This document shows, one piece after another, positions 21,182 to 30,281 of a stretch of 64,000 nucleotides of DNA. The DNA is from Acidobacteriaceae bacterium (GTDB lineage: Bacteria; Acidobacteriota; Terriglobia; Bryobacterales; Bryobacteraceae). How positions within the stretch are numbered: the stretch's first letter is position 1; each line of letters starts with the position of its first letter. The notes beneath the pieces were generated by a model. The model did not search any database. It saw only the letters and a program-made list of their open reading frames with translations, and had not been told where the DNA came from. The stretch lies in the NCBI GenBank assembly GCA_020247055.1, contig JADCJL010000173.1, positions 21,722 through 85,721 of the forward strand, given 5' to 3'. Position numbers and translations under genes: made by a program.

Positions 21182-22518
21182 CGCTCGACGCCAATCAAAA
21201 CGTTGGGTTCAAACAGGTACGGCGGCACAATGCCGCACAGGTCGCCGAGAGGCAGCACCTCGACGGGCAGCGCGAAGCCGAGCACCCCGGTCATGAACTC
21301 GCGGCGTTGCTCGATGCGCGCCCAGATGGCCGGGTAGCGTTCGGCGAGCGTGGCCCGGAGCGGGGCGTCGGCTAAGGCGTAGCTATCCTCCATGCGCGTC
21401 GACGAGAAGCGCGGCGAACTCGGAATGATGTCGGACTGCATGATCATGCCGCTCGCGAGCGGTTCGGTCGAGCCGGCGTAGATGGGCGACCCGGGCCACT
21501 CGTCGTAGTGGATCAGGTGGCCGGGGTTGAGAAAAATGCCGTACTGATCAAAGGGCAGCAGGCGATGGATGAGGTCAAACAGCTCGCCGCCGGGGCGGCC
21601 GAGAGTGAGATGTTCAAACCAGGCGGCCAGGGCGGCCACGTAGGGCCCGGCGAACTCGTCAAGGTAGCCGGCCGGGGCGTCGTTCGCGTCGAAGCCCAGC
21701 CAGCCGCAGCGGCAGCAGTTGCTGCCCCAGTAGCTGACATTGGCCGAAAAAAACTCGCCGCGGCGGATGACGTTGCCGCTCGGGCTGGCCAGGCTGACGC
21801 GGCTGGGGCCGGTCTTCACCGTCCAGTGGCAGGACATGGGAAGGCCGTTGTAGCCGCCCTGGGCGGCGACCTGGTAGTCGACCAGGCCTTCGCGCAGGCC
21901 AAACAGGATGCGGCGCATCGCCTCGGCCGTGGCGCTGTTGGTGTATTCGAAATAGGCGATCTCCCAGGGCGTGGCCCGGGCGCGGAGCCGCGTAAAAGCG
22001 CGCGTGGCGTTCTCGATGGGAGCGAACTCGCGCAGCAGGTCGACGAGGTACGAGGGCAGGTCGCACTGCCCCGGCTCGTCATAATCCTTCCAACCCACGA
22101 CACCGATTTTCGCTACGCCACCCAGGCCCTCGGCCGTGAAGATCTCCCGCAGCGTGCGGCCGTGGCCGCGCGGCTGGTCCATCAGCGAAAACGGCGCGTA
22201 GACCTCGCCGCGCAGCAGACCGGCCGTGTACAGTCCGCTGATGCGGAGATAGCCGATGCATTCGTTGCCGACGAGCAGCAGCGGCGTACCGTCGGCCGGC
22301 AGCAGCAGCAGCGCCTCTTCAAAGCGCGGATCAAAACCCGTGGCCCACAGGAGATTAGCGTAGTGTTCGCGGTCGCCGTAGACGAGCAGATGCGAGTAGC
22401 CAAGCGCCCGGGCGCGCGCCAGGCGGGGCGTCAACTCGGCCGCGTCGGCCCACGGGATGGCTTCCACCGGTCCGGTGTCCGGCCATTCGGCTTCAATGAG
22501 GGTGTGGGTCCAGGGCAT
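21178..22518 (-). CDS. M24-fold (creatinase/aminopeptidase P-like) protein, probably metal-free
   Basis: This 446-residue protein has an N-terminal creatinase-like domain (about 1-165) and a C-terminal pita-bread domain recognisable from NPGHLIHYDEWPGSP and GMIMQSDIIPSS. Active M24 peptidases carry two Asp ligands eleven residues apart in a VDLG-x-D pattern. Here that stretch reads RRGEFFSANVSYWG with Cys-rich NCCRCGW (about 253-273), lacking both Asp. The later His is kept but the usual IEPG Glu is replaced by SDIIP. It may be a pseudo-peptidase or, like creatinase, a metal-independent hydrolase. It is a lone gene, convergent with alr. Confidence 0.72.
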   Translation of the reverse strand: MPWTHTLIEAEWPDTGPVEAIPWADAAELTPRLARARALGYSHLLVYGDREHYANLLWATGFDPRFEEALLLLPADGTPLLLVGNECIGYLRISGLYTAGLLRGEVYAPFSLMDQPRGHGRTLREIFTAEGLGGVAKIGVVGWKDYDEPGQCDLPSYLVDLLREFAPIENATRAFTRLRARATPWEIAYFEYTNSATAEAMRRILFGLREGLVDYQVAAQGGYNGLPMSCHWTVKTGPSRVSLASPSGNVIRRGEFFSANVSYWGSNCCRCGWLGFDANDAPAGYLDEFAGPYVAALAAWFEHLTLGRPGGELFDLIHRLLPFDQYGIFLNPGHLIHYDEWPGSPIYAGSTEPLASGMIMQSDIIPSSPRFSSTRMEDSYALADAPLRATLAERYPAIWARIEQRREFMTGVLGFALPVEVLPLGDLCGIVPPYLFEPNVLIGVER

Positions 22519-22571
22519 GGGCTAGCGAAGAGGCTCGACGGGATAGGCCGCCATGAAGAGACAATAGCACC

Positions 22572-23513
22572 ATGAGCAAAATCGTGAACTGGCTGGTGAT
22601 CGGCGTGGGCGATATCACGCGCAAGCGGGTGCTGCCGGCGATCGCCGCGCACGACCGGAGCCGCCTGCGGGGCATCGTCACCCGGTCGCCCGCCAAGGCC
22701 GCGCCCTACGGCTGCCCCGCCTACGCAACGCTCGAAGAGGCGCTGCGCGATCCGGAGATCGACGCCGTTTACGTCGGCACGCCCGTTGCGCTGCACGCCC
22801 GCCAAACAGTGGCCGCGCTGCAGGCCGGGCGCGCCGTGCTGTGCGAAAAGCCGATGGCCATGAACTATCCCGAGGCCCGCGATATGGTGGCCGCGGCCCG
22901 GGACACGGGCCAGTTGTTTGGCGTCGCCTACTACCGGCGGCTCTATCCCAATCTGCAGCGGGCCAAGGCGCTCCTCGCGGCCGGGGCCATCGGCCAGCCG
23001 GTCTTTTGTCAGGCGACCAGTCACAGCTGGGTGCCCCCCGGCATCGAGCGGGATTACTGGCGCTTTGATCCGGCGCTGGCCGGCGGCGGGCCGCTCTACG
23101 ACATCGCCTCGCACCGGATCGACCTGATGAATTTTCTGTTCGGCAACCCGGAACAGGCCACCGGAGCGGCTTCGAACGCCGTCCATCAATATGCCGTCGA
23201 AGACAACGCCACCGTGCTGATCGAGTACCCGCGGGGCGTGCGCGGCATGGTCGACGTGCGCTGGCACAGTAAGGTAGAGCGCGATGAGTTCCGGATTGTG
23301 GGCACCGACGGGGCCGTCGAGCTGACGCCACTCAACAGCGGCCGCCTCACGTGGCCGGGAGGGACGGAGGAGCTGCCGCCGCACGCCAACCTCCACTACC
23401 CGCTGGTCGCGCATTTTGCGGACGCCCTGCTGGACGGAACGCCGTTGTTGTCGACGGGCGAGACGGCGCTCTGGACAGACTGGGTGACGGCGAAGGTTGC
23501 AGTACGGTTATGA
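22572..23513 (+). CDS. Gfo/Idh/MocA family oxidoreductase
   Basis: This 313-residue NAD(P)-dependent sugar-type oxidoreductase has an N-terminal Rossmann motif VIGVGDITRKRVLPAI, then VYVGTPVALHA and CEKPMAMNYPEA with the family Lys-Pro pair. A C-terminal alpha/beta domain includes GGGPLYDIASHRIDLMNFL. The family oxidises or reduces sugars, inositols and related polyols; the substrate here cannot be told. It begins 53 bases from the divergent M24 gene and precedes the KGD gene by 40 bases. It is on the same strand but probably not functionally related. Confidence 0.92.
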   Translation: MSKIVNWLVIGVGDITRKRVLPAIAAHDRSRLRGIVTRSPAKAAPYGCPAYATLEEALRDPEIDAVYVGTPVALHARQTVAALQAGRAVLCEKPMAMNYPEARDMVAAARDTGQLFGVAYYRRLYPNLQRAKALLAAGAIGQPVFCQATSHSWVPPGIERDYWRFDPALAGGGPLYDIASHRIDLMNFLFGNPEQATGAASNAVHQYAVEDNATVLIEYPRGVRGMVDVRWHSKVERDEFRIVGTDGAVELTPLNSGRLTWPGGTEELPPHANLHYPLVAHFADALLDGTPLLSTGETALWTDWVTAKVAVRL

Positions 23514-23553
23514 TAAAAGTTAAACGCCGCGTCTGCGCCGCGTACGCCTCTCC

Positions 23554-26500
23554 ATGCCGGAAAGTACAAAAATCGATGTAAACAGTTGGCTCGAAGAAGA
23601 GCTCTATCAGCAGTACAAGAACAACCACAGCTTTGTGGACGAAAGCTGGCAGAGCCAGTTTGCCGCTGATAAGGGAAACGGCGCCGTTGCGGCCGCCCCG
23701 CCGCCGCCCCCGGCGCCCGCTCCCTCTCCTGCCGCCCCCGCCGCTCCCAGCCCTGCGGCGGCCACCGGGTTAACCACCCAGACCAAGGCGGTCGAGAGCA
23801 AGCCGGCGCCGGGCAAAGAGCTCGACTCCTCCGAGCAGCTCGTGCCGCTGCGCGGCGCTCCGGCCCGGTTGGCCGAGAACATGACGATGTCGCTGGCCAT
23901 CCCCACGGCGACCAGCCAGCGCTCGATCCCCGTGAAGGTGATCGACGAAAACCGGCGCATCATCAATCAGCACCGCTCGCTGCTGGGCCACTCGAAGATC
24001 TCCTACACCCACATCATCGGCTGGGCCATCGTGAAGGCGGCGCAGGCCAATCCGGCGTTGAACTGCGCCTACGCCGAACAGGGCAAGGACCCGTTCAAGA
24101 TCGTCCGCAACCATATCAATCTGGGTCTTGCCATCGACCTGCCGTCCCGCGACGGCGGCCGCGCCCTGGTGGTGCCGAACATCAAGAACGCCGGCGCCTT
24201 GACCTTCTCGCAGTATCTGAAGGGCTACGACGACCTCGTCCAGCGCGGCCGCAAGGGCAAGCTCACCGTGGCTGACTTCGCGGGCACCTCCATTTCGCTG
24301 ACCAACCCGGGCACGGTAGGCACCGTGGGTTCCATCCCCCGCCTCATGCCCGGCCAGGGCTGCATTATCGCCACCGGCGCCATCGACTTTCCGGCCGAAT
24401 ATCAGGGCGTCGCCGACGAGATGCGGGCCATGCTGGGCATCGGCAAGGTGATGATGGTCACCTGTACCTACGACCACCGCATTATTCAAGGCGCCGAGAG
24501 CGGCGCCTTCCTTGGCAAGCTCCAAGGCCTGCTGCAGGGCGAGGATAACTTCTACAGCGAGATCTTCCACGATCTGCGCATGCCGCACCAGCCCGTCAAA
24601 TGGGAACCGGATCGCGCGGCGATGACGCGCCCGGCCGGCGGCTTCCGCCAGGTGGAGATCGGCAAAGAGAGCTCGGTCCTGCAGTTGATCAACGCCTACC
24701 GGATGCGCGGCCATCTGATTGCCGACCTCGATCCGCTCGGCTCGGAGATTCAATACCACCCCGAACTCGACCCGGCGCACTACGGCCTGACGATCTGGGA
24801 CCTTGATCGCGAGTTTGTCACCGGGTCGCTGGGCGCTTCGGTGGGCGAAGGGGCGCCGCATCTGGTGGCCACCCTCCGCGAACTGCTCGAGAAGATGCGG
24901 CAGACCTACTGCGGCAAGATCGGCTGCGAGTACATGTACATCCAGTCGCCCGAGCAGAAGACCTGGCTGCAGCAGCGCATGGAACCACAGGCCAATAACT
25001 GGCCGCTCGGTGAAGGCGACCGCGTTCGTGCGCTCGAACGCGTGCTCGAAGCCGAAGGCTTTGAACAGTTCCTCGGCAACCGGTTTGTGGGCCACAAGCG
25101 GTTTTCGCTCGAAGGCGGCGAATCGACGGTGGCGATTCTCGACGAGATCGTCGTGCGCGCGGCCGACCATCTGGCGCACGAGATCGTCATCGGCATGGCG
25201 CACCGCGGCCGGCTGAACATCCTTACCAACATCATCGGCAAGAAGCCGGAGCTGATCTTCAGCGAGTTTGAAGGCAACCCGTACGAGGGCTCGATTCAGG
25301 GCTCGGGCGACGTGAAGTATCACCTCGGGGCGAGCGGCGTGCGGCGGTCGCCGTCGGGCCGGGAGATTGTCGTCAGCGTGGCGCCAAATCCCTCCCATCT
25401 GGAAGCCGTGAACCCGGTGGTGGAAGGCATTGTCCGGCCCAAGCAGGACCGGCTGGGCGACGCCAAGCGCGAGCGCGTCATCCCGCTGCTGATCCACGGC
25501 GATGCCGCGTTTATCGGGCAGGGCGTGGTGGCCGAGACGCTGAACATGTCGCAGCTTGAAGGCTACACCACCGGCGGCACGATTCACGTCGTCATCAACA
25601 ACCAGATCGGATTCACGGCCCAGCCGGAATCCTACCGCAGTTCCCTCTACGCCACCGATGTGGCCCGGATTGTCGACGCCCCCATTTTCCACGTCAACGG
25701 CGACGATCCGGAGGCCTGCATCCGCGTCGCCCAACTGGCCTTCGACTTCCGGCAGCGTTTCAAAAAAGACGTGGTCATCGATATGATCTGCTACCGCCGC
25801 CACGGCCATAACGAGGGCGACGAGCCGAGCTACACCCAGCCGATCATGTACCACAAGATTCGCCCGCAGCCGTCGGTGGCTACCCTGTTCGCCGAACGGC
25901 TGGTCCGCGAAAAGGTGATCTCGGCCGACGAAGTCGACCGCATGAAGAAGGCGATTACGCAGCGGCTGAGCGAAGCCCAGGTGCGCAGCCAGGCCAATGC
26001 CCAGCAGTACGAGTTCCAGGAACTGGCCGTGGTGGATGAATCCGACGTCCGGCGCGAGATTCCGCAGACGGCCGTGGACCGTTCCATTCTCGAACGCGTT
26101 ATCTACGGCTCGACGACCTTCCCGGAGGACTTCCAGGTCCATCCCAAACTGAAGAGCTTCATCGACAAGCGGCTGCAGATGCTCGACGGCGGACCGGTGG
26201 ACTGGGCCGCGGCCGAAGCGCTGGCCTTTGGCACGCTGGTTCTCGAAGGTACCCCGGTGCGGTTGAGCGGTCAGGATTCCGGCCGCGGCACCTTCTCGCA
26301 GCGCCACCTCGTCTTCTCGGACGCCGAAACCGGCGAACGCTACATCCCGATGCAGCACCTCGAGCCCAACCAGGCGCGGATTGAGGTCTGGGACTCCTGC
26401 CTGAGCGAATACGCCGTGATGGGTTTCGAGTTCGGCTACTCGGTGGCCGACCCGCTGTGTCTCGTGCTGTGGGAAGCGCAGTTTGGCGACTTCGCCAACG

Positions 26501-27291
26501 GCGCGCAGATCATGATCGACCAGTTCATCACCTGCTCGCAGCAGAAGTGGGGCCAGCCGAGCGGTCTGGTGCTGCTGCTGCCGCACGGGCAGGAGGGACA
26601 AGGTCCCGAGCACTCCTCGGCCCGCCTCGAACGCTTCCTTACGCTGTGCGCCGAGGACAACATTCAGGTGGTCTACCCGACCACGGCCGTGCAGTACTTC
26701 CACGTGCTGCGCCGCCAGATGCACGGCGGAGACGACCGCCGCGGCATGCGGAAACCCCTGGTTGTGTTTACGCCGAAGGGGATGCTGCGTCTGCCCCGGG
26801 CCAGTTCCACGCTGACCGACCTGACCAAGGGCGGCTTCTGCGAAATCCTTGGCGATACGGCCCTGACCGAGGCGACGCGGGTGAAGCGCGTGATTCTGTC
26901 CACCGGCAAGGTGCACTACGATCTCGCCGAAGCTCGCGAGAAGAAGGGCGTAACCAACATTGCGCTCATCCGCATTGAGCAGATCTACCCGTTCCCGACC
27001 GCGGAGCTGCAGGATGTGCTGGCGCGCTACCCCGTGACGGCCGAGGTCTGCTTCGTGCAGGAGGAGCCGCGCAATATGGGCGCGTGGCGTTTTGTACGCG
27101 AACATGTGCAGCCGCTGCTCGACAGCAGCCGCCGGGCTCTGCGCTACATTGGCCGGGACGAGTCAGCGAGCCCGGCGCCGGGCTCGCTCAAGCGGCATAA
27201 CTTCGAGCAGGCGGACCTGGTGCAGGAGGCCATGGATGCCTCCTCAAAGCCGCAGCCGCGGACCCGTCTGGTCGCCCGCAGGAAAGGATAA
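23554..27291 (+). CDS. kgd: multifunctional 2-oxoglutarate dehydrogenase E2-E1 fusion (KGD-type)
   Basis: This 1245-residue protein joins an E1o-like N-terminal helix (residues 1-37), an Ala/Pro-rich linker (45-75), an E2-type succinyltransferase catalytic domain (about 95-335, active site TYDHRIIQGAESG at 305-317) and a complete thiamine-diphosphate E1o. The E1o carries MRGHLIADLDPLG, IVIGMAHRGRLNIL, and cofactor-binding HGDAAFIGQG to INNQIGFTAQ at 648-690. It contains no lipoyl domain. This is the architecture of mycobacterial KGD, which catalyses 2-oxoglutarate decarboxylation in the TCA cycle and borrows a lipoyl-bearing E2 from the pyruvate complex. A weak TATGAT box lies at 23509-23514. 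A strong hairpin follows the stop. Confidence 0.95.
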   Translation: MPESTKIDVNSWLEEELYQQYKNNHSFVDESWQSQFAADKGNGAVAAAPPPPPAPAPSPAAPAAPSPAAATGLTTQTKAVESKPAPGKELDSSEQLVPLRGAPARLAENMTMSLAIPTATSQRSIPVKVIDENRRIINQHRSLLGHSKISYTHIIGWAIVKAAQANPALNCAYAEQGKDPFKIVRNHINLGLAIDLPSRDGGRALVVPNIKNAGALTFSQYLKGYDDLVQRGRKGKLTVADFAGTSISLTNPGTVGTVGSIPRLMPGQGCIIATGAIDFPAEYQGVADEMRAMLGIGKVMMVTCTYDHRIIQGAESGAFLGKLQGLLQGEDNFYSEIFHDLRMPHQPVKWEPDRAAMTRPAGGFRQVEIGKESSVLQLINAYRMRGHLIADLDPLGSEIQYHPELDPAHYGLTIWDLDREFVTGSLGASVGEGAPHLVATLRELLEKMRQTYCGKIGCEYMYIQSPEQKTWLQQRMEPQANNWPLGEGDRVRALERVLEAEGFEQFLGNRFVGHKRFSLEGGESTVAILDEIVVRAADHLAHEIVIGMAHRGRLNILTNIIGKKPELIFSEFEGNPYEGSIQGSGDVKYHLGASGVRRSPSGREIVVSVAPNPSHLEAVNPVVEGIVRPKQDRLGDAKRERVIPLLIHGDAAFIGQGVVAETLNMSQLEGYTTGGTIHVVINNQIGFTAQPESYRSSLYATDVARIVDAPIFHVNGDDPEACIRVAQLAFDFRQRFKKDVVIDMICYRRHGHNEGDEPSYTQPIMYHKIRPQPSVATLFAERLVREKVISADEVDRMKKAITQRLSEAQVRSQANAQQYEFQELAVVDESDVRREIPQTAVDRSILERVIYGSTTFPEDFQVHPKLKSFIDKRLQMLDGGPVDWAAAEALAFGTLVLEGTPVRLSGQDSGRGTFSQRHLVFSDAETGERYIPMQHLEPNQARIEVWDSCLSEYAVMGFEFGYSVADPLCLVLWEAQFGDFANGAQIMIDQFITCSQQKWGQPSGLVLLLPHGQEGQGPEHSSARLERFLTLCAEDNIQVVYPTTAVQYFHVLRRQMHGGDDRRGMRKPLVVFTPKGMLRLPRASSTLTDLTKGGFCEILGDTALTEATRVKRVILSTGKVHYDLAEAREKKGVTNIALIRIEQIYPFPTAELQDVLARYPVTAEVCFVQEEPRNMGAWRFVREHVQPLLDSSRRALRYIGRDESASPAPGSLKRHNFEQADLVQEAMDASSKPQPRTRLVARRKG

Positions 27292-27298
27292 CCGCCGG

Positions 27299-27322
27299 GC
27301 GGGCCGCTTCCCCGCGGCCCGC
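27299..27322. terminator. hairpin between convergent kgd and TPR genes
   Basis: GCGGGCCGC (27299-27307) pairs perfectly with GCGGCCCGC (27314-27322) around a 6-base loop. It fills nearly the whole 30-base gap between the two convergent stops. There is no T tract, so termination may rely on the very stable stem or on Rho. Confidence 0.65.
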
Positions 27323-29226
27323 TACGGAATCCCGAACATCTCCTTGAGCTGCATCGCATCGCCGGCCGTCGTCGAGCCGTCCAGCGAGTTGATATCGGCC
27401 TGCGAGAGATCGACCTTGGCGGCAAAAGCCCGGCGATGGATCTCCTTGGCCAGCATCCGGGCCGTCTGCTTGACATCCGGCAGGCGGACCACGGAAGCCT
27501 GCATGAACACCGTACCGTCCCGGCCGGAAAGACGCGCGCCCAACCGGTTGCCGGCGGTGAACACGGCCAGCGTAAAGCCGCGCCCCCGGTGAAAGCGCGG
27601 GCTCTTTTCAAGGAAGGTCACCGTCTGCCTGGCTGCCTCGCTGCTGTCGGGTGAGAGCGTCACTGGAAGCGTCAGATCGAGGGTACGGAACAGGCCGGGG
27701 TTCCGTTCGAGCGCGTTGCGGTAAGCCGTCACCGAGGCCTCACTCTGGCCAAGCCGCTCATTGGCGTAGCCGAACAGCACTTCGAGGCGCGTGCGGAGCA
27801 GCACCTCCTCCTGCGGCAGCGCGCCGCGGGCCGCCGTGAGCGCAGCCAGGCCCGGGCCATAGGCGCCCTGCGAGATCAGGGTCTCCCCGAGGGCCGCCTG
27901 CAGGTACGGTTTCTCGCGGTCGGCGTTCTTGCCGCTGCGCGCGAGCAGTGTCCGCAGCTCCACCGCGACGAGACCATCGCCCACGGGCAGGTGCAGCCCG
28001 GTGCGCATCCACTCCACAATGGGCGAATCCGGTGCGTAGGGACGGAGAATCCAGCTCAGCCGGCTCTGCGGAATCAGCAGCGCATTCAGCCGGCTGTTGG
28101 CCTCCCACAGCTCCCGCTCCAGCTTCAGCCGCTCCCAGAGGGCGAGGCCCCACTCGGGCAGCGTGTTCCAGCTCATCTCTTCCCGGACCTGCTCCCGCTG
28201 CAGCAGCAGCGCCTCCCGATAGAGGTACAACAGACCGATCTCGGCCTGCTCGGCGTTGCCGCTCGTCACCCCGCGGCGGTCCGGCTTGTTGCGGATCTTC
28301 CGCAGGATGTTGAGCGCTTCAGTGTTGTAGCCGGCCGCCATCAGGATGATTGCCGTTGCCTGCTGGCCGTCGTTCCACCGCTGCTGTTCGAGCGTGGGGT
28401 CGCTACGCTGGTCCCAGGAGTGCATGTTGCGGAGCGCGCCCAGCGCTTCGGCCAGCCGGCCCTGGCCGACGTAGAGAATGGCCAGCGACATCCACGGGTT
28501 CGAGTTGCTCGACGGATGAAAGTGCCGGGTGGCGTAGAGCGTATCGGCCTCGGCCTCCTGAAAGCGGAGCAGCACGGTGGCCACTTCGGCGCGATTGCGA
28601 ACGAGCGTGGCGATGTTTACCCGGTCGCGCTCGGTCAGTTCATTCTTGAGCATCGTGAACCAGCCGAAGGCCTCTTCGTAGTTGCCGAGCGTCATCTCAA
28701 TCGAGCCGAGCGTGTTCAGCGCACCGCGCCGCACATCGGGGTCCTTCGATGCGATGTAGCGGCGCATGAGGCGCCGGGCCTCTTCATAGCGGCCGAGCTT
28801 CATCAGCGCCCAGCCCGTCCGCTCGCCCATGTCGATCCGGAACAGCTCGTTGAACTCGGCGACGATCTTTAACTGCTCGTCGTGCTTTTCGGTGAGTCCG
28901 GCCACGAGGAGCAGTTCAAAGAGCACGTTCGAGTGGAGCTCTGAGCGGTTGGCGTCAAAGCCGGTCAACTCGGCGCGCTCCACCAGCGTCCGGGCGCGGC
29001 CGAGATAGTAGCGCGCCAGCGGCAGGTTTGCTTCGCCGCGATGCATGGCCACCCCCATCAGATAGTTGCCCATGATCGAGTTCTTGTTTTCGCGCAGGGA
29101 CTGTTCGGCGATTTCGCGGATGCGGACAAAGCGACCCCGGTCGATGAGATTCCGCGCCGACGCGAGGTCGAGATCCTCGGCGAGCAGGGCGCGGAAGCAA
29201 AGCAGGAGCAGGGCGAGCAGACGCAT
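27322..29226 (-). CDS. secreted tetratricopeptide-repeat protein
   Basis: This 634-residue protein starts with a signal peptide (MRLLALLLLCFRALLAED). Helical TPR-like repeats follow along most of its length, for example MGNYLMGVAMHRGEANLPLA, RYEEARRLMRRYI and LGNYEEAFGWFTML. ATG 29226 is chosen over the longer open frame because it starts the signal peptide and overlaps the MoxR stop by 1 nt (TGATG). It is last in the DUF58-TgpA-MoxR-TPR operon. Similar operons often end in TPR or von Willebrand proteins, so it likely scaffolds partners in the periplasm. No enzymatic motif is seen. Confidence 0.85.
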   Translation of the reverse strand: MRLLALLLLCFRALLAEDLDLASARNLIDRGRFVRIREIAEQSLRENKNSIMGNYLMGVAMHRGEANLPLARYYLGRARTLVERAELTGFDANRSELHSNVLFELLLVAGLTEKHDEQLKIVAEFNELFRIDMGERTGWALMKLGRYEEARRLMRRYIASKDPDVRRGALNTLGSIEMTLGNYEEAFGWFTMLKNELTERDRVNIATLVRNRAEVATVLLRFQEAEADTLYATRHFHPSSNSNPWMSLAILYVGQGRLAEALGALRNMHSWDQRSDPTLEQQRWNDGQQATAIILMAAGYNTEALNILRKIRNKPDRRGVTSGNAEQAEIGLLYLYREALLLQREQVREEMSWNTLPEWGLALWERLKLERELWEANSRLNALLIPQSRLSWILRPYAPDSPIVEWMRTGLHLPVGDGLVAVELRTLLARSGKNADREKPYLQAALGETLISQGAYGPGLAALTAARGALPQEEVLLRTRLEVLFGYANERLGQSEASVTAYRNALERNPGLFRTLDLTLPVTLSPDSSEAARQTVTFLEKSPRFHRGRGFTLAVFTAGNRLGARLSGRDGTVFMQASVVRLPDVKQTARMLAKEIHRRAFAAKVDLSQADINSLDGSTTAGDAMQLKEMFGIP

Positions 29227-30278
29227 CAGTTCACGGGTCCGGCGGGGTAGGGGTCGGCCGGCGGGGCGGCCACCGGCGCCTGGCCCGCGAGGGTCATCCG
29301 CGTCAGCTGTTCGAGCGGCTCGGCGAGACACTCGTGCACGACTTTTTTCATCTCGCCGGCGCCGGGGGCGATTACCAGCCGGTGGCCGAAGACGTAGGGG
29401 GCCAGATAGTAGATATCCTGCGGCGTCACATAGTCGCGGCCCGCCAGCATGGCCATCGACTGCAGGGCCGGGATCATCAGCACGAGACTGCGCGTGCTCA
29501 GCCCCTGCAAAACCTTCTTGTGCGCGCGGAGATTGCGGGCCGTATCGACGAGGCAGTGGTTGATGAGCGGGTGTACGAAGACATACTGCTCGATCAGCTG
29601 CCGGGCGACGATCACCTCGTCGCGGCTGACGAGGCGGTCCGGCGGGGCCGACCGGCGCTGCCGGCGGGTGTTGAGGACCTCGACCTCCGACTCGCGGTCG
29701 ATGTAATCCATGTTGATCTTGAACAGGAACCGGTCCAGTTGGGCGACCGGCAGGGGGTAGGTCCCGGCGAGATCGCGCGGATTCTGCGTGGCGATGACGA
29801 AAAATAGCTCGTCGAGCGGGTAGGTGACGTTGTCCACCGTCACCTGCTTTTCGGCCATCGATTCGAGCATCGCCGACTGCACCTTCGGCGAGGTGCGGTT
29901 GATCTCGTCGGCCAGCAGGACGTGGGCGAAGATGGGGCCGGGCCGGAACTCGAAGCGGCCGGTGGGCGGGTCGAAGATGCTCACGCCGGTGATGTCGCTC
30001 GGCAGCAGGTCCGGGGTGAACTGCACGCGCCGGAACGGAGCGATATGGCGGCCGCTGGCGTCGCTGATGGACTCGCCGAGCGCTTTGGCCAGCGTCGTCT
30101 TGCCCGAGCCCGGGTAGTCTTCGAGCAGCACGTGGCCATCGGCGAACAGCGCCGTGAGAATGAGGTTGATCACCTCGTCGCGGCCCTTGATGGCGGCGCG
30201 CAGACGGCTGCCGAGGACCCGGGCGACTTCAGCGGCCGGGGTCAACGGATGAGGGGCGGGAGCAGTTAAGGGATCCAT
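29226..30278 (-). CDS. MoxR family AAA+ ATPase
   Basis: This 350-residue AAA+ ATPase of the MoxR group has Walker A in EDYPGSGKTTLAKAL, Walker B LLADEINRTSPK, sensor ATQNPRDLAGTYPLP and arginine-finger region QLDRFLFKI. MoxR proteins act as chaperone-like ATPases that mature or activate protein complexes, usually with DUF58 partners. Here the DUF58 and transglutaminase genes lie directly upstream on the same strand with 3 bases or fewer between genes. That supports a joint role at the envelope. Confidence 0.95.
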   Translation of the reverse strand: MDPLTAPAPHPLTPAAEVARVLGSRLRAAIKGRDEVINLILTALFADGHVLLEDYPGSGKTTLAKALGESISDASGRHIAPFRRVQFTPDLLPSDITGVSIFDPPTGRFEFRPGPIFAHVLLADEINRTSPKVQSAMLESMAEKQVTVDNVTYPLDELFFVIATQNPRDLAGTYPLPVAQLDRFLFKINMDYIDRESEVEVLNTRRQRRSAPPDRLVSRDEVIVARQLIEQYVFVHPLINHCLVDTARNLRAHKKVLQGLSTRSLVLMIPALQSMAMLAGRDYVTPQDIYYLAPYVFGHRLVIAPGAGEMKKVVHECLAEPLEQLTRMTLAGQAPVAAPPADPYPAGPVN

Positions 30279-30281
30279 GTT

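Noticed and set aside
23770..27105. 1111-residue minus-strand open frame
   Set aside because: Antisense shadow of the KGD fusion gene, which has full family motifs; the antisense product is His/Arg/Leu-rich with no domain.
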